The translations under genes and the position numbers were made by a program. Shown here piece by piece: positions 35,610-46,039 of a stretch of DNA of 51,404 nt. The stretch spans positions 1 through 51,404 of the forward strand of contig CALLUO010000048.1 in assembly GCA_938010425.1 (NCBI GenBank). The letters run 5' to 3'. This stretch comes from an uncultured Elioraea sp. Its GTDB lineage: Bacteria; Pseudomonadota; Alphaproteobacteria; Acetobacterales; Acetobacteraceae. How positions within the stretch are numbered: the stretch's first letter is position 1; every line of letters begins with the position of its first letter. The notes below the pieces were generated by a model, which had not been told where the DNA came from, ran no database searches, and saw only the letters and a program-made list of their open reading frames with translations.

Positions 35610-37007
35610 TCAGGTTCGTCTGATCGCGAAGGACGCGAGGTAGCCCTCGGGATCGGCCGGGTCGAAGGTTCTGCCCATGATCACGTGCGTTCGGGTCGTC
35701 TGTTCGGGCGGTCTGAGGCCAAGCTCGCGCATCGCCTTCGCCGTATCGGTGGCGAGAAAAACCTGTTCCGCGATCTGGGCGTAGTTGACGTCGCCGCGGA
35801 TCTGGCCCCAACGCTTCATCTGAGTCAGGATCCAGATCGCCATGGAGTGCCAGGGGAAGGGATCGAAATCGATCCGGTTCGGCACGCGCTGCACCCGCCC
35901 CAGCCCATCCGCGAATGTGCCCGTCAGCACCTGCTCCACCACCGTCACCGGCTGGTTCAGGTAGTTCTGGGCCGAAATGGCGGCCGCCACCTCGCGCCGG
36001 TTGGCGGGGTTCGAGGCATAGGCCGTCGCTTCGATGATGGCACGCAACAACGCATGATAGGTGTTCGGGGTATCGTTGATGAAGGCGCGGCTCACCGCGA
36101 AGGCGCAGCACGGGTGCCCATCCCACAGCTCCCGCGTGAGCAGGTGGATGAAGCCGACACCGTCGAACACCGCACGCTGGTTAAAGGGGTCGGGGCCGAG
36201 GAAGCCGTCGATGTTGTCGGCCCGGAGATTGGCGACCATTTCCGGCGGCGGAACGGCGCGGATCTGAATGTCGCGATCGGGATCGAGCCCGGCTTCAGCG
36301 ACGTAATAGCGCAGAAGGTAGTTGTGGATCGAGAAGTCGAATGGCACGGCGAAGCGGAAGCCGCGCCAGCCCTTCGGGTCGCGCCGGTCGCGATGCTTGT
36401 TGGCGAGCGTGATCGCCTGGCCGTTGATGTTCTCCACGGCCGGCATCGTCCACGGAATCGGGTTCGAACCCGCGCCGAGGGTGATGGCGAGCGGCATCGG
36501 CGAGAGCATGTGCGCGGCGTCATATTCGCGATTGATCGCGCGGTCGCGGATCACTGCCCACCCGGCGGTGCGGATCACCTCCACGTTCAGCCCGTGCTTG
36601 GCGTAGAACCCCATCGGGTGCGCCATGATGATGGGGGTGGCGCAGGTGATCGGGATGAAGCCGATCTTGAGGTTGCGCTTCTCGACCGCGCGCGGTGCCT
36701 GCGCAAAGGCCTCCTTCGCGGCGTCGAGCGGGAAGACGGTGGCGAGCGCCGACGCGGCCGTCGCCTTGCCAACAAGGCTCAGGAACGCGCGCCGCCGTGC
36801 CTCGGTGCCGAACACCGCTTTGGTGACCGCGGTCTCGACGATGCGGGCGGAGAGGGCCTCCACGTCGGTCGCGTTGGGCTCCGGTGCGGCCGCGACAGGC
36901 TCGCAGGCCAAGGCGCGGTCGTGCTCGGCCTGGGAGGCGTGCCGGCCGCAGCTGCAGCCCCAGAGCGCCGTCTTCGGGTCGAAAGGATCGGCGAAAGGTC
37001 CCGCCAT
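35610..37007 (-). CDS. cynA: Cyanate/nitrate-type ABC transporter substrate-binding protein
   Basis: 465 residues from MAGPFADPFDPKTALWGCSC; a GGAGAG site lies 6 nt before ATG 37007. The N-terminus has a cysteine-containing CSCGRHASQAEHD segment, followed by a Tat-like signal (EARRRAFLSLVGKATAASAL). The mature part matches NrtA/CmpA-type proteins: LKIGFIPITCATPIIMAHPM, GFYAKHGLNVEV, the INREYDAAHMLSPMPLAITL region and FNQRAVFDGVGFIHLLTREL. A cyanate ligand is inferred from the cynS linkage; nitrate or nitrite are alternatives. Confidence 0.88.
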   Translation of the reverse strand: MAGPFADPFDPKTALWGCSCGRHASQAEHDRALACEPVAAAPEPNATDVEALSARIVETAVTKAVFGTEARRRAFLSLVGKATAASALATVFPLDAAKEAFAQAPRAVEKRNLKIGFIPITCATPIIMAHPMGFYAKHGLNVEVIRTAGWAVIRDRAINREYDAAHMLSPMPLAITLGAGSNPIPWTMPAVENINGQAITLANKHRDRRDPKGWRGFRFAVPFDFSIHNYLLRYYVAEAGLDPDRDIQIRAVPPPEMVANLRADNIDGFLGPDPFNQRAVFDGVGFIHLLTRELWDGHPCCAFAVSRAFINDTPNTYHALLRAIIEATAYASNPANRREVAAAISAQNYLNQPVTVVEQVLTGTFADGLGRVQRVPNRIDFDPFPWHSMAIWILTQMKRWGQIRGDVNYAQIAEQVFLATDTAKAMRELGLRPPEQTTRTHVIMGRTFDPADPEGYLASFAIRRT

Positions 37008-37383
37008 GAGGTCTCTCCTCTCCGCTGCGTTGCGCGCGGCGCCCGCGCCAAGCCGTCCTGGCTCATGCGTCCTGCGCCCCACGTTCCGCCTATGCGGCTG
37101 ACCTCAGTACGTGCGAAGGGCATGCCAGACGAGGCATGTGCAAGATCTTCCCAGGGTCTTATCCGCAGGCGCGCATCGGGGTGCGCCCGTTTTTTGGGCA
37201 CTCTGACGCCCCAGCAGGCGAGGGAACGGCGCTTTCCCACGGACGCGGCACAGGGTTCGGACGAGTCCCGTTTTTCCTTGCCCTGACGCGCGCGCTCTCG
37301 CTCCACGGTCACGCCCCGCGTCCGTCCCGTTTCGCCCTCGTGGTGGACAGCCGGCTTGCTGCTCTGCCAACCTCCCCGAGGCA
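37008..37383. promoter_or_regulatory. Divergent gap upstream of cynA with an inverted repeat
   Basis: 376 nt with no credible gene. It should hold the cyn promoter (minus) and that of the decayed macroglobulin gene (plus). CATGCC (37121-37126) and GGCATG (37133-37138) form a 6-bp dyad with a 6-bp spacer, about 115 bp upstream of cynA, a possible regulator site. A T6 run stands in CGCCCGTTTTTTGGGC (37186-37201), which can fold weakly. No cynR-like gene is in the window. Confidence 0.4.
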
Positions 37384-40300
37384 ATGTCTGTTCGCAGCAC
37401 TCTGATGCGCGCTCTGTCAGCCCTGATTGTTGCTCTGGTTGTCTGGTTGCTTCCACCAGCGGCATCGGCGTTCGAAATTCCCGGCCTGGCCGCCGACTCC
37501 TCAGCCTACGCCCGCACCCTGACGCCGCGTGCTCCAGCCACCGCCGAGGCGCGCGCCGCCGCTGACCGCCGCATCGACGCCGCCATCGCGCGGAACGACT
37601 GGGCGGAGGCCGTACGTGCTCGTGAGGCCCGCATCGCGCTCGGCGAGGTGACCGATCGTCACTGGCTCCGGCTTGCGGAAGCCTAGACCCGGCGCACCCC
37701 GCCTGATGCGAATCGCGCCCTGCAGGCCGCCTGGCAGGCGTTCATGATGGTGCCGGCGGGGGTGCCGGAAATCCCCTCCCTTCTGCGCCTTGCCGACATC
37801 CTCGCCGGCCTGGCCGCGCGCCCCGAGCTCGCCATCGAGGCGATGGCCGCGGTCATCGAACGCGATCCGGCGAATGCCGCGCACCGCCAGCGTCTCGCCG
37901 AACTCAGGCGCGCGGTTGGCATCATGGTGCGCGGAGTCACGGCGGAGGCGGAGACCGACCCCCCGCGGGCGTGCATCGCCTTCTCCGACGCGCTGTCGCC
38001 GCGCCGCGACATCGCTTGGGCTGATTGGGTGAGGGTCGAACCGGCCGCCTCTGTTGCCGTTGTGGGGGAAGACAATCGCCTGTGCATTGTTGGTCTCGTC
38101 CATGGCCGCACCTGGCGGCTGAGCCTGCGCGAGGGGCTGCTCGGGGCGGATGGGGCGAGCCTGCGCCGCCCCGCCACCCTCGAGGTGACAATCCCGGACC
38201 GGCCGCCGCGCGTCGTGCTGCAGTCGGGGGACTTTATCCTGCCGCGCGGCGAGGCCCCGCGTCTCACCATCGGCACCGTCAATCTCTCCGCTGTCGCCAT
38301 TCGCTTGTACCGCGTGCCGGAGCGCGGGATCACGGGCCAGCTCGGCGAGGACGGTCCGGCCTTTCGCCCCCTATCCTCCTGGGTGGCCCGCAAACTGGCG
38401 ACCGCGCGCGCTTGGTGTCGGAGGGCACCTCGGCGATCCCGTCGTGGCGGCGCAACGAACTGGCCCGCACGGTGCTCGACCTCTCGACCATGCTCTCCGG
38501 CGTTGGACCGGGACTGTTCGCCCTCACGGCCGCTCCCGGCGATGGAACGCCGTGGCCGGACTGGAGCGACCTCGCCACGCACTGGTTCCTTGTGACCGAC
38601 ATCGGCCTTGCGGTTCTTCGGGGCGGCCGGGCTCAAGGTCGCCTTGATCGCGCGCAACATTGAGGAGCTGTCCGTCGTCGAAACCGATGCGGAGGGGGTA
38701 GCGCGCTTTGCCGCCCCGTTGCTACGTGGCCGGGGCGGGGCGGCGCCGCCGCTGGTTTCGGCGCGGGCGGCTGAGGGCGACTTCGCCGTGCTCGACCACG
38801 ATCGCGCCGCCTTCAACCTTTCCGACCGCGGGGTGGAGGGAAGGGCACACCCGGGCCCGCTCGATGCGTGGTTGTGGACCGAGCGCGGCATCTATCGGCC
38901 GGGCGAGACGGTCCACGTGCTCGCCCTCCTGCGCGATGCCGCCGGAGATGCGGCCGATGTTCCGCTGACGCTTCGCCTGCGTCGCCAGAACGGGACTGTC
39001 GCTGCCGAGGCCGTGCCGCGGCCAGACCCGGCGGGGAGGCGACTCTGGTCGGTTCCGCTCTCCCCAGGCGCAGCCCAGGGAGCCTGGACCATCGAGGCCT
39101 TCGCCGGCCCTACCACAGCGCCGATCGCCCGCGCCATCCTCACCGTCGCCGATTTCGTGCCCGAACGCTTGGCTGTGGACATCGGCTCTGCCCCGGGCCC
39201 CCTTGTGCCCGGCACCCCGCTCTCCCTGCCGGTCACCGCCCGCCTCCTCTACGGCCCGTCGGCAGCCGGCCTGCCGGCGCGCGGCGAACTCGTCATCACC
39301 CCCAACCCCGAGCCTTTCCCGCAACTCGCCGAGTGGCGCTTCGGCCTGGTCGAGGACACTCCAGACACGATCCGCGAGGAGCTCGCTCTCACGGAAACCG
39401 ACGCGCAGGGCCAAACGACGGCCACCCTCTTTCTTCTACGCGCGCCTGACACCACGCGTCCTCTGCGTGCGACGGTTTCGGTGGTGGAGGTGAGCGAGCC
39501 GGGCAGGCGGCCCTCGCGCGCCCGGATCAGCCTTCCCGTGCGCAGCCAGCCGACCCTGATCGGGCTCCGTCCCCGATTGGCTGCGGGGGCGGTTGCTGAA
39601 GGAGAAGAGGCGGCGTTCGACATCGCCGCGTTCGACGCTGAAGGCCGGCCGATCGCGCGGCAGGGGCTGAGCTTGCGCTTGGTGCGCGAACGGCCCGACT
39701 GGAGGGTTGGTGATCCGCGACCGCCTTGCGCGCTACGAGACGGTGGGGCGTGATGAGCCCCGGGAGGCGACCTTGCTTGCCGTCGCCCCTGCTCAGCCGG
39801 TGCGGTTCGCCCGCCGGCTGGAGTGGGGACGCTACCGGCTCGGGGTTGCTGACCCAGCCTCGCTTGCTGCCACCTCGGTGCGCTTCCGCGTCGGCTTCGT
39901 CAGCGTCGCCGGATGGGGGGGAGACGCCCGACCTGCTCGACCTCGCCGCAGACTGTGCATCCTCCAGCCCCGGCGAAGCGGGCGCGGGTGAGAATCGAGG
40001 CGCCCTTCTCAGGCACCGCCACCGTACAGGTGCTGACCGATCGCGTGCATACCGTGTGCACGCTTGCGGTGCCGCGGGGCGCGACCATCGTAGATATCAA
40101 GTCGATCGCGCCTGGGGTCCTGGCGCTTATGCTGCGGTTATGCTGGTGCGCGGCCGCAACGAGGACGCCTCCGGCCTTGTGCGGGCGCTGGGCCTTGCCT
40201 GGCTTGGCATCAACCAGACCCGCGCACCCTGCCGGTCGCGATCGAAGCGCCACCCCTTCTCCGCCCCCCGCAGCACGGTCGAGGTCACGGTGTGCACGGC

Positions 40301-42196
40301 ACCCGGCGCCCAGGTCGCGCTGGCCGCGGTCGATGAGGGTATTCTTCGCCTCACTGGCCATGCGGCGCCCGACCCGGCGAGGTGGTTCACCGCCAAACGC
40401 CGCCTCGGCCTCGACAGTCGAGACGATTACGGGCGCCTGATCCTGCCTGCTGAAGGCGAAGCGGGGATACTCCGCCAGGGGGGAGACGAGGACGAGGCCG
40501 GCGCGGGCCTGCCCGCTTTGCCCTTCGTCATCGCAAGCCTCTTCGAATCGCCCCGGGCGGCGGACGCGGACGGCGTCGCGCGGTTCCGCTTCGAGGTGCC
40601 GGACGTGAACACAGCACTCCGGCTCTCTGCCGTCGCTTGGGAGCCGGCGCGCACCGGTGCGGCCGCGTTGTCCGTTCCGGTGCGCGATCGTCTTGTTGCC
40701 GAACCGGCCTTGCCACGCTTCCTTGCCCCGGGTGACAAGGCGCGCATTTGGATCTTCCTGCACAATGTCGAGCTGCTGGCGGGTTACCGTGCGCGTCTCT
40801 CTCGCCGCTGATGGGCCGCTTGCCATCGATGGCGCCACACAGGCGGTCGAGCTCGCTTAGGACGTACCCGCACGCGCCCTGTTTGGTTTTCGCAGCACAG
40901 GTGTGGGGGTGGGCACACTTCGGCTGATGGCGGAGGGGCCTGACGGGTTTTCCGCCAGCCGCGTCTTCTTGCTCGCGGTGCGGCCCGCTCGCCCCGCCGA
41001 GACCACGCTCAGCCGGCGCGAACTCGCTCTTGGGGCAAGCCTTGAGCTTGGGGCGGACTCGCACGCCCGTTTCCTCCCAGGTTTCGAGGGCGCCTTCGGC
41101 CTGTGCAGTGCTGGCGACCCGGCCGAGCCATGGCTGACCGCTTACGCGGTTGAGTTCCTCGTCCGCGCCCGTGCTGCCGGTGTGTCTGTGCCCGAGGCCG
41201 CGTTTGGCTCTACTGCTCGCTGGCTGGCCGAGTTCCCAGACGAGCCAGCGAATGAGCTATGGCCGCGGGCGGCACAGGCTTACGCGCTCTACAGCCTCGC
41301 GCTTGCCGGTCGGCCGAGGCCCGGGGCGGCGCGCGTTCTGGCCGACCAGGGCGCAGGGCGCCTGCCGACGCTTTTGGCACGCGGTCTGCTCGGCGCTGCT
41401 TTGCTGCGCATGGGCGACGCCAAGCGCGGCGAGGCGCAATTGCGCGAGGCGGTCGCCGACCCGAGACGCGAGCCTTTCGCGCAGGACTACGGCTCGACGG
41501 TGCGCGATGCTGCGATGCTGATCGTGCGCGCGCGCAAAAGGGGGGAGCAGCCGATCGCATGACTCGGCTGATCGACCTCTTGCCCGCCGATGCCGTAAAC
41601 CCTGCCCGCACCAGCACCCAGGAGCAGGCCTGGCTGATCGCGGCAGCGGCCGTGCTCGGGCGCGACGGCGTGCCCGTCCCTTTCGCCGTCGACGGGCAGG
41701 AGCGTGCACCCGCCGCGTTGACGACCGTGCTGCGCGCACCAAAGGGCCGTCCGCTCAGTTTGCGTAATCTCGGCCAGCGTCCGATCTTCGCCTCGGTGTC
41801 CCTCAGTGGCGTTCCCGTGCAGGCACCGGGTGCGGCGCGCGAGGGGCTGGTGGTGCGGCGGAACTTCCTCAACCGCAATGGCACCCCGGTGAACCTGGAT
41901 GCGCTGAGGCGGAACGACGTGTTCTCTCTGGTCATTGAAGGCCGAGCGGAAACCCGCCTTGCCCACCAGGCTTTGCTCGTACACGGGCTTCCGGCAGGCT
42001 GGGAGGCAGAGCCCGCTCGCCTTGGCCCGGGCGAGGTGCCAGCCTTCCCCTTCCTCAGCGAACTCACGCGCGCCCGCTCTGTCGCGCTGCGCGCTGACCG
42101 CTTGGTGGCGCGGATCGACCTCACACGCGAGGAGCCGTCTTTCAAGCTTGCCTTCCTCGTCCGCGCGGTTACGCCCGGCCGGTTTGAACTTCCAGG
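37384..42196 (+). pseudogene. Decayed bacterial alpha-2-macroglobulin gene
   Basis: A signal peptide (RALSALIVALVVWLLPPAAS) and then pieces of one COG2373-type alpha-2-macroglobulin in order across shifting frames: DAWLWTERGIYRPGETVHVL, FVPERLAVDIGSAPGPLVPG, LARYETVGRDEPREATLLAV, AAVDEGILRLTGHAAPDPAR, RDDYGRLILPAEGEAGILRQ, PALPRFLAPGDKARIWIF, FGLCSAGDPAEPWLTAYAVE and TSTQEQAWLIAAAAVLGRDG. Lesions: amber stop at 37684-37686; frameshifts near 38400, 38620, 39700, 39915 and 40790; stop at 40858-40860; a shift in a G-run near 41540. The thioester region expected between HARFLPG and FEGAFGLC (about 41070-41095) is missing. The intact protein would trap proteases in the periplasm. Confidence 0.9.
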
Positions 42197-43904
42197 CGCA
42201 TGGCCCTGGCGCGCGCTGCGCTGCAGGCAGTCCGCCACGGCCGCATTGTCTCGGGTGGCAGCACGCTCACCATGCAGGTGGCCCGACTGCTCGAGCCCCG
42301 GCCGCGCACTTTCCGCGCGAAGGCGATCGAAATCCTCCGCGCCCTGCAGCTCGAGGCGCACTTTAGCAAGGACGAGATCCTCGGCCTCTGGCTCACCCTC
42401 GCGCCCTATGGCGGCAATCTCGAAGGGATTCGCGCAGCCTATTGCGCGTTCTTCGGCCGCCCGCCGAGCGCCCTCCATGCGGGCGAACTCGCCCTGCTTG
42501 TGGCCCTGCCGCAACGGCCGAGCGCCCTTCGCCCAGATCGCCACCCCGAGCGCGCTGCGAGGGCGCAGGCGCGGGTACTCGCCCTTGCTCGGGAGGCCGG
42601 TTTGCTCAGCGAGGCCGAAGCAACAGGAGTCGGTCCCCTGCCAAAGATTCGCCTCGCCATGCCAGGCCGTGCGCGGCACCTGGTCGCTCGTGGGGCTGAT
42701 GGAACCGTTCCGCGCCTCGCCACCACCTTCGAAGCCCCGCTACAGGCGGCGCTCGAACGCCTCGCTGAGGAGGAGTCGATGGGGTTCGACCCGCGCGCCA
42801 ACCTCGCCGTCCTGGTCGTGCGCAACGCTGACCGCAGCGTGGCCGCCGCGCTCTGCGGTCTACCAGGGGAGGCCCGGGCCGGCGCTCTCGATCTCTGCCG
42901 CGCCGTGCGCTCGCCAGGGTTGGCGCTGAAACCTATTTTTGTTTGGTGTCGCCATCGATGCAGGCTTGCTTCGCCCGGAAACGCGCATCTCAGACCTGCC
43001 GCAACGCTTCGGGGCTTATGCGCCAGAGAACTTCGCGCGCGGTTTCGCGGGCGACCTCACCGCCCGTGATGCGCTTCGCCTCTCCCTCAACGTGCCGGCG
43101 GTGGCGGTGGCAGATGCGTTCGGTCCATGGGCCTTCCTCGCCGCTTTGAAAACCGCCGGCATCGAGACGCGGCGTCCGGCGGGCGGCGCGCCCGGCCTGC
43201 CCGTGGCCTTGGGAGGCTTCGGCATCACACTTGAAAACATAGTGGCGCTGACCACTGTCCTGGCCGACGACGGCCGGGCCGGGAAGGTGGTCTGGCGCGC
43301 CGACGAACGGGCCACGCTCCGCGCTTTGGTCTCGCCCGCGGCAGCTGGGGCGGTGCGCGCCATTCTCGCTGAGAGCCCCGTTCCGCCTGGGTTTCCGCCG
43401 CAGGCAAACCAACCGCGCTATGTTTGGAAAACTGGCACCTCCTGGGGCCACCGTGACGCCTGGGCGGTGGGCATGTCTGCCACCCATACGATCGGCCTCT
43501 GGGTGGGCGGACCAGACGGCACGCCACTGCCTGGCGAGACGGGGCGCCGGCATGCCTTGCCGCTGTTGCTGCGGGCCTTCGCCCTGCTGCCAGACCCGGG
43601 CCCTTTGCCGCTGGCGCAGCTCCTGCCGCCTGCTCCTGCCTTGGTGAGGCTCGGGGCGAGAGAGGCAGATCGGCTGCATCTGGTCTTTCCTCCGCCCGGG
43701 GCGCAGCTGGCGTTGGGCAGGGCCATCACTCTGCGCGCCGCTGGCGGGCAAAAGCCGCTCAGCTTCTTCATTGACGGCGCGCCAATCGCAAGCGAAAGGC
43801 ATCGCTGCGATGCGCTCTGGCTTCCCGCCTCGCCGGGCGCCTATCGTGTGATGGTGATCGACTCAACGGGGGTGGCCGCCTCGGCCGACATTCGGGTTCG
43901 CTGA
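42197..43904 (+). pseudogene. pbpC: Decayed penicillin-binding protein 1C gene
   Basis: The glycosyltransferase domain begins abruptly at ALARAALQAVRHGRIVSGGS (normally preceded by about 100 or more residues with the membrane anchor and catalytic Glu motif), then STLTMQVARLLEPRPRTFRA and KDEILGLWLTLAPYGGNLEG. The transpeptidase part follows: LCRAVRSPGLALKP (the SxxK-type motif region), then a one-base shift in a T-rich stretch near 42945, then FGVAIDAGLLRPETRISDLP, LRLSLNVPAVAVADAFG, VWKTGTSWGHRDAWAVG (KTGTS) and a C-terminal Ig-like PBP1C tail to 43904. It is fused by deletion to the macroglobulin gene and is followed 3 nt later by trkH. Confidence 0.9.
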
Positions 43905-43907
43905 AGG

Positions 43908-45362
43908 GTGGCTAACACCGCATCCTTGGCTTTTGCGGTTCGTCCGCGCGTGCTTGGTCGGCTGATCGGCCGTGCGTCTCTATTGCTGACCGGCATCAAC
44001 GCTCCGCTTGTGCTGATCTCGGCGATCGATGGCGAATGGATCGGCGCGGCGGCGCACGCCGCAGTGGTCGCTGTCTTGCTTGGCCTGTGGATCGGGCTGT
44101 CGCGCGGCCAGCCTGCCCCCGTGCCGCAAACGAACGAGGCGATGGCGCTTTCCGTCTGCGCTTTCCTGCTCGCTTCGCTTGCGCTCGCCCTGCCGTGGTG
44201 GGCAGAGGGCGTGCCGTTGATCGATGCCGTGTTTGAGGGCGTCTCGGCGGTGACCACCACCGGCCTCTCAACTCTCGACTCGGTCGAGAACAAGCCGTGG
44301 TCCTTTCTGTTCGCCCGTGCCTGGGGGCAGTGGTCGGGGGGGCTGATGATTGTGCTGCTCGCCCTGTTCCTCACGCTTGAGCGCGGCGCAGTGGCTGGGC
44401 GCTGGCTCTCTTACCAGCTCACGCCAGAAGAGGTCATGCTGGGCGCGCGTGCCTGGATGCGCACCATGGCGATCGTCTACGCGGGGCTAACCGTACTCGC
44501 GATTTTCGCCCTGTTCGCCGCAGGACTCGGTGCCAGGGATGCTCTGCTGCACGGGCTGACGGCGGTTTGCGGCGGCGGTTTCGCAGCCGATGATTCCTCG
44601 ATCGGCGGTGTTGGCGGGCGCGCGGTACAGACGGTCGCCATGGTCGCGGGCATGCTCGGTGCAGTCTCGTTCCTGATTTGGCCGCAACTGCGCCGCGGCA
44701 AATGGCGTGCCGTGATCGGCGCGCCGGAGCTGCGCGCCTTTGTCGTCTTTTGTGTCCTGGGGTTCCTGCTGCTCTTTTCCACTATGACGCGGCTTTCCGG
44801 GCTGCCGCCGCGCGAGGCGGTATGGGATGCGTTTCTGATGTCGCTGTCCTGTCAGGCGACCACGGGCTTTTCGACGCTCGACCTCGGATCACTGGATTCG
44901 GTGTCGAAACTGATCATGATCATGCAAATGATCTTCGGCGGCGACACAGCCTCCACCGCGGGCGGCATCAAAATGTTCCGCGTGCTCGGCATGGGCAGAT
45001 TGGTGCGCGATGCGATCTCCCGCACCGCGCTTTCCCCGCACGCTGTGATCACGACCCGTTCCGGTGAGGCTGATGCGATCCGTGGCACCGCCACCGTCGT
45101 CACTCTGTTCACGCTGATGCTGATCATCCTGTGGGCGATCCTGCTCGCTGGCCATCATGCTCCGGTTGATGCCTTGTTCGACTGTGCCTCGGCGCTGTCC
45201 ACCTGCGGTGCCTCCGTCGGGGTCGCCTCGCACGGCCTGGGAGCGCCGTTCAAAGCGGCGCTGATCCTTGGCATGCTCATGGGGCGCCTCGAAATCGTTG
45301 CCGTGCTCGTGCTTCTCTATCCGCGAACTTGGATTGGCCGGCGGCAAGGAGCGGGAGTGTGA
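43908..45362 (+). CDS. trkH: Trk/Ktr potassium uptake channel subunit TrkH
   Basis: 484 residues, inner membrane. Four pore-loop repeats: GVSAVTTTGLSTLD, GLTAVCGGGFAADD, LMSLSCQATTGFSTLD and CASALSTCGASVGV, each with the selectivity-filter Gly. GGDTASTAGGIKMFR is the family's intramembrane-loop segment. The start is a GTG at 43908, only 3 nt past the pbpC pseudogene. trkA follows directly. Confidence 0.93.
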   Translation: MANTASLAFAVRPRVLGRLIGRASLLLTGINAPLVLISAIDGEWIGAAAHAAVVAVLLGLWIGLSRGQPAPVPQTNEAMALSVCAFLLASLALALPWWAEGVPLIDAVFEGVSAVTTTGLSTLDSVENKPWSFLFARAWGQWSGGLMIVLLALFLTLERGAVAGRWLSYQLTPEEVMLGARAWMRTMAIVYAGLTVLAIFALFAAGLGARDALLHGLTAVCGGGFAADDSSIGGVGGRAVQTVAMVAGMLGAVSFLIWPQLRRGKWRAVIGAPELRAFVVFCVLGFLLLFSTMTRLSGLPPREAVWDAFLMSLSCQATTGFSTLDLGSLDSVSKLIMIMQMIFGGDTASTAGGIKMFRVLGMGRLVRDAISRTALSPHAVITTRSGEADAIRGTATVVTLFTLMLIILWAILLAGHHAPVDALFDCASALSTCGASVGVASHGLGAPFKAALILGMLMGRLEIVAVLVLLYPRTWIGRRQGAGV

Positions 45363-45364
45363 AG

Positions 45365-46024
45365 ATGCGGGTGGTGATCGTCGGTGCCTCCAACCTTGCG
45401 GTTGCGACTGCACAGGCGCTGATCAGGCGCGGGCATGAGGTGGTGATTGTCGAGCGCAACCGGGCACGCATCGAGGAGTTGGGAGAACGGCTCGATGTCG
45501 CCTTTGTCGCCGGAGACGGCAACCGCCCCTCTATCCTACGCGAGACAGCCCCCGAGGAATGCGAGGCGTTGATCGCGCTCACGAGCGGCGATCAGGACAA
45601 TATCCTCGCTGCCCTGGTTGGACGTTCCGTCGGCTTCGCGCGCGTGTTGCCCAAGGTTTCGGATCCCGAACTCGAGAATGTCGCCCTCGAGGTCGGCCTC
45701 TCTGAACTTCTCGTTCCCGATCGCACCATGGCGCAGGCGATCGTCGACCGCCTGGAGGGAGGGGCAGGGGCGGGGGCGGAGCAGATGATTCCAGCCGGGT
45801 TCCGCCTCTTCACCTTCGTCGCTACCCAGGAGGACGCTGATGGTAATTGTCTGAAGGATTTGCCAAGGGGCGTGAAGCCGCTCGCCATTTTCCGGGGCGA
45901 AAGCTGCGTTCTTCCGTCTGAGACGGATGCTGTGCATCCGGGCGATCGCATCCTTCTCCTTCTTCCTGCGGAACGTTATGATGACATTCTGGCCAAGCGC
46001 GCAAAACGCAAGGCCAAGCTCTGA
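45365..46024 (+). CDS. trkA: Potassium uptake regulatory subunit TrkA
   Basis: 219 residues, cytoplasmic RCK protein gating TrkH. The Rossmann start VVIVGASNLAVATAQALIRR is followed by VVIVERNRARIEEL and GDGNRPSILRETAPEECEAL, with LTSGDQDNILAAL. The C-terminal TrkA_C half holds LFTFVATQEDADGNCLKDL and VHPGDRILLLLPAERYDD. An in-frame GTG at 45359 with an AAGGAG site 7 nt upstream is an equally possible start and would overlap the trkH stop. This is a single-RCK form, half the length of E. coli TrkA. Confidence 0.92.
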   Translation: MRVVIVGASNLAVATAQALIRRGHEVVIVERNRARIEELGERLDVAFVAGDGNRPSILRETAPEECEALIALTSGDQDNILAALVGRSVGFARVLPKVSDPELENVALEVGLSELLVPDRTMAQAIVDRLEGGAGAGAEQMIPAGFRLFTFVATQEDADGNCLKDLPRGVKPLAIFRGESCVLPSETDAVHPGDRILLLLPAERYDDILAKRAKRKAKL

Positions 46025-46039
46025 TGCCAGCGGACCGGA

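Noticed and set aside
35385-37286. A 633-codon plus-strand frame opposite cynA-cynB
   Set aside because: It is antisense to the binding protein and permease; it has no signal peptide or recognisable motif.
37384-43904. Sequencing error as the cause of the broken frames
   Set aside because: Some indels are in homopolymers, but stops, missing domains and a fused gene boundary also occur, and adjacent long genes are unbroken.
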